Notes: generated from the letters alone by a model not told the origin. DNA of 15,450 bases from Scenedesmus sp. ARA3 (GCA_004335835.1 RWJK01001486.1:1-15450), one strand, 5' to 3'. Positions 1 to 8,641 are shown, numbered from the stretch's first letter. Translations and numbers: made by a program.

Positions 1-199
1 CCCCCTGTTTCAGCAGACATTAGGCAAAATTCAGCGCCTGCACCACTGAATTCTGCTGACTGCGGTGAAATTTTCAGCTGGCCTCTGAAGTTTGGCGAAA
101 ACAAGTTGATTTTTTAGGTGCACACTTTCAGCATTTTTCACTGCTGAGTATCCCTGATTTTATCATGCCTTGCCTGATATTTCAGTGTTTCTAGTTGTG

Positions 200-227
200 G
201 CTCGCTCTCAAGCTCGCTCTCAAGCTC
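200..227. repeat. Short 12-bp tandem repeat
   Basis: The unit GCTCGCTCTCAA occurs twice in a row (200-211 and 212-223), followed by a partial GCTC. It lies inside the putative transposon. Confidence 0.7.
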
Positions 228-447
228 TATGTGTCAGCACTATGATGCGTTTTGAAGTGATTTTAGGCTGATAGCCGCGAATATGGGGAGCCTTGCAGTC
301 ATCGACCGAGACAGGTAGGTTCAAATCCCTGGGAGCATGTGTTAAGCCCCAAGCACTCACGCAACGCACATGCCGTGCAAATAAGGCGATTCTATATCAT
401 CATGATGGCTTGAGAGCTTCGTTTTAGTTGCCTGCGACCGTCCGGCA

Positions 448-479
448 CTGAGAGCAAGTGCACACGCAAATGCTCTCAG
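448..479. repeat. Perfect 9-bp inverted repeat (hairpin)
   Basis: CTGAGAGCA at 448-456 is matched by TGCTCTCAG at 471-479 across a 14-nt loop. It sits inside the putative transposon. Function is unknown. Confidence 0.7.
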
Positions 480-1564
480 GCGTCGGTTCTCTTGCTGTTT
501 ACGTTTGTTGAGCTGAAATTTTTTAACAGTTGTCTAATACTATATTTTGAAGTGCGCGACACATCTAGCAGGCACACAGGCCAGCCTGCTCTCAACTACC
601 GGCCTTGACCGTCTGTCAGCAGCGTGCGAGTGCTGCGAGTGCTGCTGGGCACAGGCAACACAGGCCTAGGGATACACAACGAAAAGCACATCCAGTCTCT
701 GCTGCTGGCCGTTGGAGAAAGGGACGTGACAGAGCTGGTCAACGGGTTGCAGTGCACTTGGGTACCTCTGCAAATCATGCCATCTAAGCATGTTACGTAG
801 CATGCACAAGACAAAAGACTTGCAGCTGTGAAGACCTTTGAGTCATTCTGGTGTCCTACTGGCTGATGGTTTGTGTTGTGTCTTCAACTGGCTGATGAGC
901 AAGGCTGCTGCTGCTGCTGCTGCTTCTACTGCAACTGCTGCTGTTTGTTGCCGCAGGTGGTGCCCTGCATCGCAGCAAGCGCTCTAACTGTTTTCTGACC
1001 GCTGCCTGCTGATGTTCGACCTGCAACAGCCCACGATGCATGCAGTAGCAAGCTGTACCATGGTAGCTGGCCAGCTTGGCAAGGCTGTCTGCTGCTGCTA
1101 CAATTGTTGCAACAGTGCTGCCTAACTGCGGTTGAAAAGTGATGAATCTTTACGCGAAACTCGATTATTCAGCGTCTTTCGCTGCTGAAACACGCCGCTG
1201 AATTATTGCGCGCTTTCACTTGCGCTGAATTTTTCAGCAGCAGCGACTGAATACTGCTGAAAAGCACGTAAAAAGCGTCGCTATCAAGCGTATTCAGCGT
1301 AATCAGCAGTATTAACTGCACAGAATTCAGCACTGAATGCTGCTGAATTCACCAGCTGCCAGTGGCTGAAAGTCGCTGAAACAGGGGGGGTCAGCTCACA
1401 GTGTAAGACTGGCAAACGAGCGGGAACATGGCTGGCACAGCTGTTTTCCAGTGCATTTGTTGTTTCATAGCAAAACTGGTTTTTTTATGTTGTGGGGAGT
1501 GCACTTGCAAAAGCAAGCGTACATCAGCAGCGAGAACCGGGTGGTCTATCGGATGCTAGCATCG

Positions 1565-1584
1565 GTACTTCAGCGCTGAAGTAC
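1565..1584. repeat. Perfect 20-bp palindrome
   Basis: GTACTTCAGC is followed directly by its reverse complement GCTGAAGTAC. The core TTCAGCGCTGAA is made of two head-to-head copies of the hexamer that fills the ends of the transposon about 175 bp to the left. Confidence 0.85.
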
Positions 1585-1704
1585 AGGTATGTTCCGTTGT
1601 ACCCAAGCGACGTTGATCGCGTGCAATCCTCGAGTCACAATTGCTTGTTTTTGATCTTCTTTTCATCAAGCTTGTGCCCTAGGGCGCAAGCCGACAGGTA
1701 GAAG

Positions 1705-1738
1705 GTGTGGAGCCCAGGGGCGCTGCCCCTGGCCACAC
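1705..1738. repeat. GC-rich hairpin
   Basis: CCAGGGGC (1714-1721), loop GCT, then GCCCCTGG (1725-1732) form a perfect 8-bp stem. GTGTGG (1705-1710) and CCACAC (1733-1738) extend it across a 3-nt AGC bulge. It could fold in RNA or single-stranded DNA, but no gene is attached to it. Confidence 0.75.
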
Positions 1739-1768
1739 ACGTGCATGCACACCCTCTTCGCCTGAACT

Positions 1769-1798
1769 TACCCAGGAGCTGCAGAGCTGCCTGGGGTA
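1769..1798. repeat. Imperfect hairpin
   Basis: TACCCAGG plus AGCT (1769-1780) pairs with AGCT (1785-1788) plus the CCTGGGGTA end (to 1798), across a GCAG loop. Small bulges are present. It follows the previous hairpin by 30 bp. Confidence 0.6.
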
Positions 1799-2066
1799 GT
1801 CACTCACTCACTCTTCATTTCATCTAAGCTGCCTTTGGAGATCCAGGTTGTGGTGATGCGTGTTGGGCTGTTCACACAACATGTTGTAATGCAGCAATTG
1901 TGATGCACAGCGCGTAGCAGCGGCTGCTGCAGCAGCTGGGCAGCTGCAGGTGTCCCTGCGGCTGTCACAGCAGCAAAGATGGCTGCTTGCGGGCTGTACC
2001 TGCCTGCTGCAGAAGCCATGCAGGAGTTGATTGCAATTTACATTCCAATAAGTGCACCAGTGGTAC

Positions 2067-2124
2067 CATTTTGGGTTACCAGGGGCGGGGTGCAGCATTT
2101 CGGGTTACCAGGGGCGGAGTGTTA
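2067..2124. repeat. 29-bp direct tandem repeat, two copies
   Basis: Two adjacent 29-bp units (2067-2095 and 2096-2124) share GGGTTACCAGGGGCGG and differ by a few substitutions, most of them in the last bases. They lie in a non-coding spacer. Confidence 0.85.
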
Positions 2125-3075
2125 AAGGCGTGGTTTAGTGTAAATGCTTCCAATGGCTCACCACACAGCAACAACCAACTGAACCCAACTTTGGCACTGA
2201 TGGATGGCATGAAGGCACCTGCCTGGCGATGCAATGCAACACCCCCAACTTGGACTTGAACGTGGTGGCTGCAGGGAGGATGCGTCCTCTCAGCATATGC
2301 TGGCGCATTATGCGCAATGATTTAAACACTATGAACTTAATCACCGCCTGAAGCGGCCGTTGAGCAAGGCTGAAACCGATCTCTCTTGGGGTGCTCACGG
2401 TGTAACCGCTCTATAGAGAGCTATCTACTTGACCAGCGCTAGCGAACATCAAACGCCGCATCAGCAGCTGTACAGCTGTCGCAGCAGTACAATGTTTGAA
2501 GCGGCTGAGCAGGCATATGTCCAAGTATGCAGGAGAGGCTGTTGCATGTCAGGTTGGTGCGCATCGCACACCGTGTCAGGTGTGGCATGTGCCGTAGTGT
2601 GCAGTCTCCACAGTCTCAGACTGTACAGCAGAGCAACTTTGCAGCAGACCATGTCAGGCTGGTGTTGAGCAGCTGCAGGAGCATTAGGCCATGGCAACCA
2701 GCTGCAGCTGCCTTGGTGGGCAGGTGCATACCGTATGCAGGCTGCAGGTGATTGCATAACGTTATGCACATGCTTGTTGACAAGCGTGCTCACAAAGTTA
2801 TGCGTGAAGCACTGCCCAAATTGTGTAACTTGAAGCCAATGACTGCATCGAATGGTTGCAATGGTTGATGGTTTGGAGCAACCGAGGCCAGACTGATGCA
2901 TCACACATATGTAATGATAATCATGTTCTCACCCAACACCAACATGAACTTACATGTGAACATTCACATCGACGTAATGATGCATATGCACTATCTTACA
3001 AGTCCAAGAACGGATTCAGTGATGCATAGACGCGTTCAGTGCAGGTAATCACGCGGTATGGTGTCAACCTGCACT

Positions 3076-3108
3076 GGGCGCGCGCCCCGCGCCCGGGAGC
3101 TCCCGGGC
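3076..3108. repeat. Two adjacent GC-only palindromes
   Basis: GGGCGCGCGCCC (3076-3087) is a perfect 12-bp palindrome. After CGC comes the perfect 18-bp palindrome GCCCGGGAGCTCCCGGGC (3091-3108). They stand out as a sharp GC island just ahead of the AT-richer gene 1 promoter region. Confidence 0.85.
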
Positions 3109-3327
3109 ACCTCGAGGCACAGTTGCACATGTGTGGCTGATCTAATCAGCAGCACTTTGTAAGAGCAAACTATATTTTTCTGCCAGTTGATTTTTCAAAA
3201 ATTATTGAAGCACTTTAAGCTGTGAACAGTGCTCGTGTAGCTGTCTATCCTCCCGCCTTTGTCAATCTTGTCATCCTTGTTAGTCGCGACTCTTGTTCCT
3301 GGCGATGCTCATGTATGGGCATGAGTG

Positions 3328-3334
3328 TATATAG
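3328..3334 (+). promoter_or_regulatory. Candidate TATA box of gene 1
   Basis: TATATAG lies 180 bp before the leader-intron donor and 290 bp before the ATG. Transcription starting about 30 bp downstream would give a leader exon of roughly 150 nt. An alternative AT-rich stretch (CTATATTTTTC) lies near 3170. Confidence 0.3.
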
Positions 3335-3513
3335 TCCACCCTGATCATTGGAAGAGATTAATCTGGTGGCGGGTAGCGTGTTGTGATCGATCAACCTCTG
3401 AATCAAAGTCTCCAACAGGTTGGGAACAAGCCAGCCCTTAAGGGCGCGAGCGGCACTCTGCAGGATCACAACACAAAGCAGATTATACACATATCAGACT
3501 TGATTGATCTTAG

Positions 3514-3606
3514 GTGAGTATCTCGGCTGTCGCACTGCCGCAATGCTGAGGCGATCCGCTCTTCCGGCAACTTCTCTTAGTTCAACCCGTCGCTTTTGTT
3601 TTGCAG
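3514..3606 (+). other. 5' leader intron of gene 1
   Basis: The donor TTAG|GTGAGTAT and the acceptor TTTTGTTTTGCAG bound a 93-nt intron that ends 11 nt before the ATG at 3618. The acceptor has a good pyrimidine tract. Gene 2 has the same arrangement. It is inferred from splice signals only. Confidence 0.6.
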
Positions 3607-3617
3607 AGGGGTGAACA

Positions 3618-6457
3618 ATGCGGGCGGCATTGCTTCTGCTAGTAGTTGCGGCTGGTTTGGTCCTTGCAGCAGCCCAAAGTGAGTGACCTCTCGGTAATGT
3701 GTTGCTGCCCGGGAGACAGCACACCGGGCCGGCACGCCACTGGCCATGTCGATGGTTCAGTTGCCGCTTGTAATCAGTTCAAACATGCAGTCACTAACGT
3801 TACCTTAAATAGACTTGCATGCATACTGCAGAAGGATAAGTCAGCACATGCAGCAGCAGCAAACGCCGTTGCTGCAGCTGCCAGTGTTGTCACACTTTCA
3901 TGCAGCACAGCTTGCTAAGCAGCCACAACTGCTAAGCAGCACACAAACAACATGTCAGCCGGACTCCACGCATATATCGTCATACACTCTGACAACAGTA
4001 CCCTGACATAAACCTGCTGCCTCTCCTGCTGCTGCTGCTGCTGCTGCTGCTCTGCTTGCTGCCCTGCAACACCACAGTTACACCCCACACCGTGCAAGGC
4101 GGCTACACACCCAACCCCATGCAAGGCGGCTATGACTGCCCAGGCAAGATAAAGCGCATCTGGTGCTACGAAAACCTCTCTGGCGTGCTGACCGGCGTCA
4201 TCACCGAGAATGAGAGCGGCGGCCGCAGCACCTTTTGCAATGCCGGCCTCAACAACGTGCAGCCAACGCGCCTGCTGAAGCTGTGTGACAATGAGAACAT
4301 CATCCGCATCACGGCCTGCAGGGGAGCTTACTACGGCTACACCAAGATAACATTTGATACAGACAAGGGCCAGAGCATCACGTGTGGCTCTGCTTCCTAC
4401 ACCTACAAGCCAGATGGCTACCAGGCATATGGTGCAAACTACATGTCCAACAGCTGGCGCAAGCCTGACAGTGAGAGCGTGCACAGGCCCAACAGGACCC
4501 GCAACTACCGCAACCTCCTGGACGATGCTGCTGCTGCGTCCTCTCCTGCGCAGACAATTTCTGACGCTGCTATCGGCAGCGCGTCTGCGGCTTCGCTGGT
4601 GCCTGTGCCTGGCAATGCGACCGGCAACGCGACTGGCAACAGCACGCAGGTCAGTGCCGCCCACCATAATCGGGAGAGGCGTGAAGAGCGCAGGCGCAGG
4701 AGGGAGGACACTGACAGGTTTTTCAGGGAGCACAAGGGCTGGGGCTGGAACAGGTGGGAGGCTTTGTGTGTATGCTGTTGTGTTGCATGTTGCACCACTG
4801 CCACTGCTGGGTCAGCTGCAGCAATGCTTGCTGGCTGGGCTTGTAGTGCTGCACCGGTGGGAGGCGCTGCATGAGCTGCACGTGCATGCATGGTGATGCT
4901 CACGTGACCTGAGGGGCGGCCTGTATTGAGACACATTGATGGTTTTAATGAGTGGCAGTCGTGCATTACATGTGCGAGCAAATCTCTTTGAGCTGTTGGA
5001 GTGCTTTGCTGTTTCCGCAGCCTGCTGGATGCCTCAAGCATGCAGCATCCTGCCTGACAGTAAGCATGCTGCGCACCGCAACTTGCACCCCTGTGAAAGT
5101 GACAATCGCTGCTTTTGCTGCTGCTTGCCACCGTCTCTTGCTGCTGCTGCTGCTGCCTCCATCACCCAAATTTCCCACCTGCAGTGAGTGCCAGGTGTAC
5201 ACCTCGCCCAAGCAGCCCTCCTGGTCTGGCGCAAGGCGCGACTGGGAGAAGCATCACGACAGCTTCAAGCACGACGAGCACAGCCGCTACCGCAACTCAT
5301 GGCAGAGCTATGGCTCCTACTACAATGACGGCAGCAGCAGCGACCGCTACTATGTCGACTACCGCACCTACAAGCGCCTTGCAAAGAAGAGCCTGACCCA
5401 GAGCCTCGGCTACACCCCCAAGTACTACTACGCTGAGCTGTTCCCTCTGGCAGACTTCCGGGCGGCATGTGACAACAATAACAACGTGTATGACATGTAC
5501 GGCTTCTGCTGGAACCAGGCCTACGTCCCTCCCAAGCCAGTTAACGACCTGATTGTGCAGTTGAAGGCAGTCAACACGATTGCGGCAGATGTGTGCCCTT
5601 CCGCTGCGCAGCTGCAAACAGAGGCCCAGGCTGTGGTGCAGGCTGCAGCCAACTCCCTGCCCCCGGTGGCGGCTTCCATGTACATTGCCTCCGCAAATGC
5701 TGCTACCTGCGTGCCTGCGGTGAGTTGAGGGTGGACGTGGTTGCTTGCAATTGGTGTGTGCTGAGTACACTTGCATTTCAGTGGTTGAGCGGCTGCGGAT
5801 GCTTGTTGTCAACACATGCGTGGCATTGCAGCAGCAGCAGCAGCAGCAGCAGTAGCAGCAGCACAGGACTGGGGCTGCCTGCAGCTTGGTCACCTGGACA
5901 GCATGCAAACAATGCTTGCTTGCTGCTGCTGTGCTGATGGTATGCTTGCAGTTTGAGACGACTGAACAGCAGCAGCTGCTACTCAACCTGCTGCCCTACA
6001 CAGCACTTATTGCAAAGCCCACACCAACAACCAACGTGCCTGCTGCTCTGCTGCCTTCCTGCTTGCTTGCTTGCTTGCTGCTGCTGCTGCTGCTGCTGCT
6101 GTCCTGCAGGATGCCACCAAGGGCACCAACACCACGCTGCTCATCCCTGCAAAGGTCACCCCCATCAACGGCACAGATTTGGCCGGCCTTGTCGAGGCCA
6201 TAGGCGGAGCAAAGCCTCCTGTGCTCAACGTGGACCTGTGCGCTTACGTCATCTGCCCTGCTGACGTGTTGAAGCTCTCTATGAGCTTCAACAGCAACAT
6301 CACCAGCCTGCAGTCTGTGCTGACGTCGCGCGTGGTGCGGCGCCGCATGGCAAAGATGACGGTGAAGGTTAGCAGGAATGCAAAGCGGCCCACCACCAAG
6401 CGGGGCACAAAGCAGAAGGCGCACCGCAGGAAGAGCAAGACGGCTGGTCCCAAGTAG
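3618..6457 (+). CDS. Secreted jacalin-like protein with Tyr-rich middle and basic tail
   Basis: Inferred join: 3618-3678, 4078-4753, 5185-5719, 5952-6035, 6110-6457. Introns have GT-AG borders and phases 1, 2, 0, 0, giving 567 residues, or 539 without the 84-nt exon. Residues 1-20 are a classic signal peptide (MRAALLLLVVAAG then LAAAQ). Residues 43-125 resemble a jacalin/beta-prism lectin: a KIKRIWCYE strand start, then ENIIRI and TKITFDTDKGQSITCG, with six Cys (41, 50, 74, 90, 101, 123) that could form disulfides. Residues 199-210 carry three N-glycosylation sequons in a row. Residues 219-245 are Arg/Glu-rich. Residues 281-328 hold 12 Tyr. The last 42 residues hold 18 Lys/Arg. It is likely extracellular and may bind wall polysaccharide. 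The jacalin call rests on pattern, not a search. CAAG|GCGGCTA at 4098 or 4125 would be in-frame alternative acceptors for exon 2. Confidence 0.8.
4026..4049 (+). repeat. (CTG)8 microsatellite in gene 1 intron 1
   Basis: Eight perfect CTG units end 28 nt before the inferred 3' splice site at 4077, where a pyrimidine tract would be expected. Confidence 0.95.
5141..5155 (+). repeat. (CTG)5 before the exon 3 acceptor of gene 1
   Basis: Five CTG units lie 29 nt upstream of the acceptor at 5184, in the same position as the CTG tract of intron 1. Confidence 0.9.
5829..5852 (+). repeat. (CAG)8 microsatellite in gene 1 intron 3
   Basis: Eight perfect CAG units are followed by an interrupted extension to about 5864. 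The tract lies 99 nt upstream of the 84-nt exon and is the exact complement of the (CTG)8 tract downstream of it. Confidence 0.95.
5952..6035 (+). other. Probable 84-nt cassette exon of gene 1
   Basis: The acceptor GCTTGCAG ends at 5951 and a GTGCCT donor starts at 6036, bounding 28 codons. Both borders are phase 0, so including or skipping this exon keeps the frame. The peptide begins FETTEQQQLLLNLLPYTA, could form an amphipathic helix, and ends in a Pro/Thr linker that joins smoothly to DATKGTNTT of the last exon. The donor is weaker than the GTGAGT donors elsewhere. If it is not an exon, intron 3 runs from 5720 to 6109. Confidence 0.6.
6061..6101 (+). repeat. (GCTT)4 followed by (CTG)8 in gene 1 intron 4
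   Basis: Four GCTT units (6061-6076) run into eight perfect CTG units (6078-6101), 8 nt before the acceptor CTGCAG at 6109. Nearly all of the short 74-nt intron is this pyrimidine/CTG tract. Confidence 0.95.
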
Positions 6458-7765
6458 GCTGCTGCTGGTCGTTGGTGCTGCCGCGGGGTGCGGTTTACCA
6501 TGGCGGTGCAGCGCAGCATGTGTCTTCCTGGAAGTGTGTGTTTTGAGTGGCCAGTGGCCCGCCACTTGCTGAGTTGAAACGCCTAGCCAGGCTTGATAAC
6601 GCATTTGTGGATCAGTGTGTATTTATAGCATGGCAGGTTGTTTGACGTTGCTGCCGCGGTTGTACAGCCGACTATGGTGATTGATACGCCATTGCTCTGT
6701 ATAGGATTGTTTATTGGTCGATGTTTGAGGCGATTTCATTTGACTGGCTCACACCTATGCACTGTTTGAGGCAGCGCTTTGTCAGTGCTATTGTTTGGCT
6801 GCCAAAAGCAGTGCATGTTGGCTTAGAGGCTGCTCGCCTCTTCTAGGAATGCACATGCAAGGGTGGGAGGTGTTGCCGCAACACATAATTCAGCAATGGT
6901 CGTAGCTCATTACTCCTCAAATCATTAGTTGTTGGTGCTCAACAGTCCTGAGTGCAGCAGACTGATGGAATGTCTGTGAATGTCACTTCAAGATGGTTGC
7001 TCAAGGGCAGGCTGCCTCTTTATGTGTCACCTGCAACTGAGATGTACATGTAGTCTCTGCTGATCCTTTGTGTAGAGTGCCAAAGCCACCGCAGCTGCTT
7101 TTGTGGCTTTGATGATCCCTTGATGAACCCAACTGGCAACAATGAGACGTGTTGGCATGTCAATCCGACTCTGGGCAGGATTGGTTGGCATGGTGCTGAC
7201 TGGAACAAGCATTGCACATCTGATGTTGGCTGTACAGCAGCCGTGCACGTGCTGCACAGTGCAGTTGTAACAATTGACCCAAAAGTAAACCCCGCCTGGC
7301 GTTGCACAGATGGAGCCCTGACACTGCAGGATACTTGAATAGCTACAAAGAACCATACGCGCCGCACAAGCAGCAGCACATGAGCCAGCTGGCGGTTGCT
7401 CAGGGTGCTGTGCACCGACGGGTGTAACACATTCACCGCGTTGCTTGACTGCTTGCATGCACGTCCAATCCCTGTGTCAACATGCGGCATTGTGCACACT
7501 GCGCCTTGCCTGCGGGGTGACCCAGTGTTGCCAATGCAGAGCTTGACCAGCAGTGCAGCAATGTGCCTTCTGAAGAGTAGGCTGTGGGCTCACTGTGGAG
7601 CGCTGTAGCTTGCACATGCTGCAGATTTCCAGTTACAGTTTGTCAACTGCGCTGCGCACTCAGCAGCACTGCAGCACGTTGCCGCACTCAGTCACGGAGT
7701 GCTGTTGGCAGCCGCAGCGCTGCGTTGGCTGGCGGCAGGCACCGCCAAGCAGCCACGTGCACTTT

Positions 7766-7848
7766 GCTCGCTGCAGTGCAGCACTGCAGCGAGCGCCCAC
7801 TGTGATGGCATCACAGTGCACTGTGCTCGTTGCAGTGCTGCAGCGAGC
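7766..7848. repeat. Cluster of three near-perfect palindromes
   Basis: Positions 7766-7794 are 14-nt perfect arms around one A (GCTCGCTGCAGTGC and its complement). Positions 7798-7818 are 10-nt perfect arms (CACTGTGATG) around one G. Positions 7825-7848 are 11-nt arms around TG with one mismatch. The first and third are diverged direct copies of each other, each followed by GCGCCCA. Confidence 0.9.
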
Positions 7849-8204
7849 GCCCATCACAGCAACGTAGTGCTTGCTAGCGCGGATACCTAATTGCATGCTG
7901 CACCTCGTCCGTTTGCACTTCAGAAACGGGGTCAGGAAGAACGTCACCCAACACCATGTTGCTGTGACAGCCAGTGATCCTGCCAGGATCCCAGGCTGGT
8001 GACAAATCACTCGGGGTTTCGCGAGTGGAATGTGATCGAACGCAGCAATAGGAAGACCTAAATGGTAGGTTTAGAATCATGGATCGATGAACAACAACAA
8101 CTAGCTTGCCTCTCTTTTGGTCTGTACGATTTTGAGAGAACATGCTCCGTGACACCCGTAGCTGGTATGTTGCTTTCCAGGAACTGCGATTGCGGCAAGA
8201 GGGT

Positions 8205-8326
8205 CGGTCATCACCATACCATTTTTCGTGTTGTGCATCAATTGCCTGCTTCCACATATTTGGACGTTCATCATTTTGTGCCTGCTGAACATTCAGCTGC
8301 TTCCCATCTAGCTTAATTATTTGCAA
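8205..8326 (-). pseudogene. Possible retrotransposon polyprotein relic
   Basis: Read on the minus strand from 8326, the sequence gives about 40 codons without a stop that include QQAQNDERPNMWKQAIDAQ. This recalls the start of Copia-type reverse transcriptase domains (Ala, a Pro-x-x-Trp, then Ala-x-Asp/Glu-x-Glu). Beyond about 8205 the expected Trp-Lys block is not found in any frame, so the copy would be truncated and decayed. There is no ATG, and it lies in the promoter region of gene 2. A chance ORF is a real alternative. Confidence 0.2.
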
Positions 8327-8411
8327 TAGGTATTATTGTCGGAGCTGACTGGCACGGAATAACCTAAAAGGCACCTGTCGGGGCCCAAAGTGATTGGCTG
8401 GCCACGCGAAG

Positions 8412-8641
8412 GTGAGTCGATCCAGCAGGATAAGCAGAAGGCGAAAAACAACGCATAACTTTGCAACAGTTCAACCCGCTTGCTTCAGCGCCGCGACTCA
8501 ATTCGTGCAACAGGATGACCAGCTCTTCTCGTCCAGGGTGAACAAGAGGCCAGCGGCCCCTGCAGCCAGCTGCCCGGTGCTGCTGTCATTCATACACACA
8601 CTAAACGTTCCAGGTCTGCTGCAACCGCATTGCTCTTGCAG
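8412..8641 (+). other. 5' leader intron of gene 2
   Basis: The donor GCGAAG|GTGAGT and the acceptor GCTCTTGCAG|GC bound a 230-nt intron ending 2 nt before the ATG at 8644. No ATG in frame with the gene occurs in the short upstream exon (to 8411), so that exon looks like leader only. Confidence 0.6.

Larger units (their letters stand above)
1..1390. mobile_element. Probable non-autonomous TIR DNA transposon
   Basis: The window opens with CCCCCTGTTTCAGC (1-14). Its exact reverse complement GCTGAAACAGGGGG closes the element at 1375-1388, inside a run of seven G (1384-1390). Similarity continues inward with one indel: CAGC-A-GAC on the left against CAGC-GAC on the right end read inverted. Both ends (about 1-190 and 1140-1390) are dense in TTCAGC/GCTGAA, as expected of subterminal transposase-binding repeats. 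The interior has only short ORFs with no recognisable transposase, so the element would depend on one supplied elsewhere. The left edge coincides with the window edge, so the true end and target-site duplication cannot be seen. The superfamily is not assigned. An inverted pair of genomic repeats without transposition is the alternative. Confidence 0.6.
1391..3167. other. Gene-poor spacer between the transposon and gene 1
   Basis: I see no supportable gene here. The open frames are short, mostly lack an ATG or look like chance products of TGC-rich sequence, and resemble no family I know. The stretch holds a 20-bp palindrome (1565-1584), two hairpins (1705-1738 and 1769-1798), a 29-bp direct repeat (2067-2124) and a GC-rich palindrome cluster (3076-3108), listed separately. 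From about 2900 the base composition becomes more even, as it does ahead of genes 2 and 3. Confidence 0.5.
6458..8390. other. Gene 1 3' region and spacer before gene 2
   Basis: No supportable gene is seen. The first part must contain the 3' UTR of gene 1. The nearest TGTAA, the usual green-algal poly(A) signal, is at 7266-7270, which would make a long UTR, so I do not assign it. The middle is TGC-rich with many short palindromes, densest at 7766-7848. From about 7990 the composition changes and looks promoter-like; it overlaps a possible retroelement relic on the minus strand. Confidence 0.5.

Noticed and set aside
240..345. tRNA-like or SINE-like segment with GGTTCAAATCC (318-328) resembling a B box
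   Set aside because: Only two of five T-stem pairs form, no convincing A box or cloverleaf is seen upstream, and a B-box-like 11-mer alone is weak. It could be a decayed SINE, but I cannot support it.
3245..3490. Minus-strand open frame of 81 codons with a coding-like look and an internal CTGCAG
   Set aside because: It lies over the gene 1 promoter and leader, would need upstream exons through gene 1, and resembles no known protein.
3915..4733. Long minus-strand frame opposite gene 1 exon 2
   Set aside because: It is a shadow of the + strand codon pattern. The + strand has a signal peptide, phase-consistent splice sites and a recognisable fold pattern.
3579..8478. AGTTCAACCCG occurs in the leader introns of both gene 1 (3579-3589) and gene 2 (8468-8478)
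   Set aside because: An 11-mer is expected to recur by chance in a window this size; position alone is not enough evidence.
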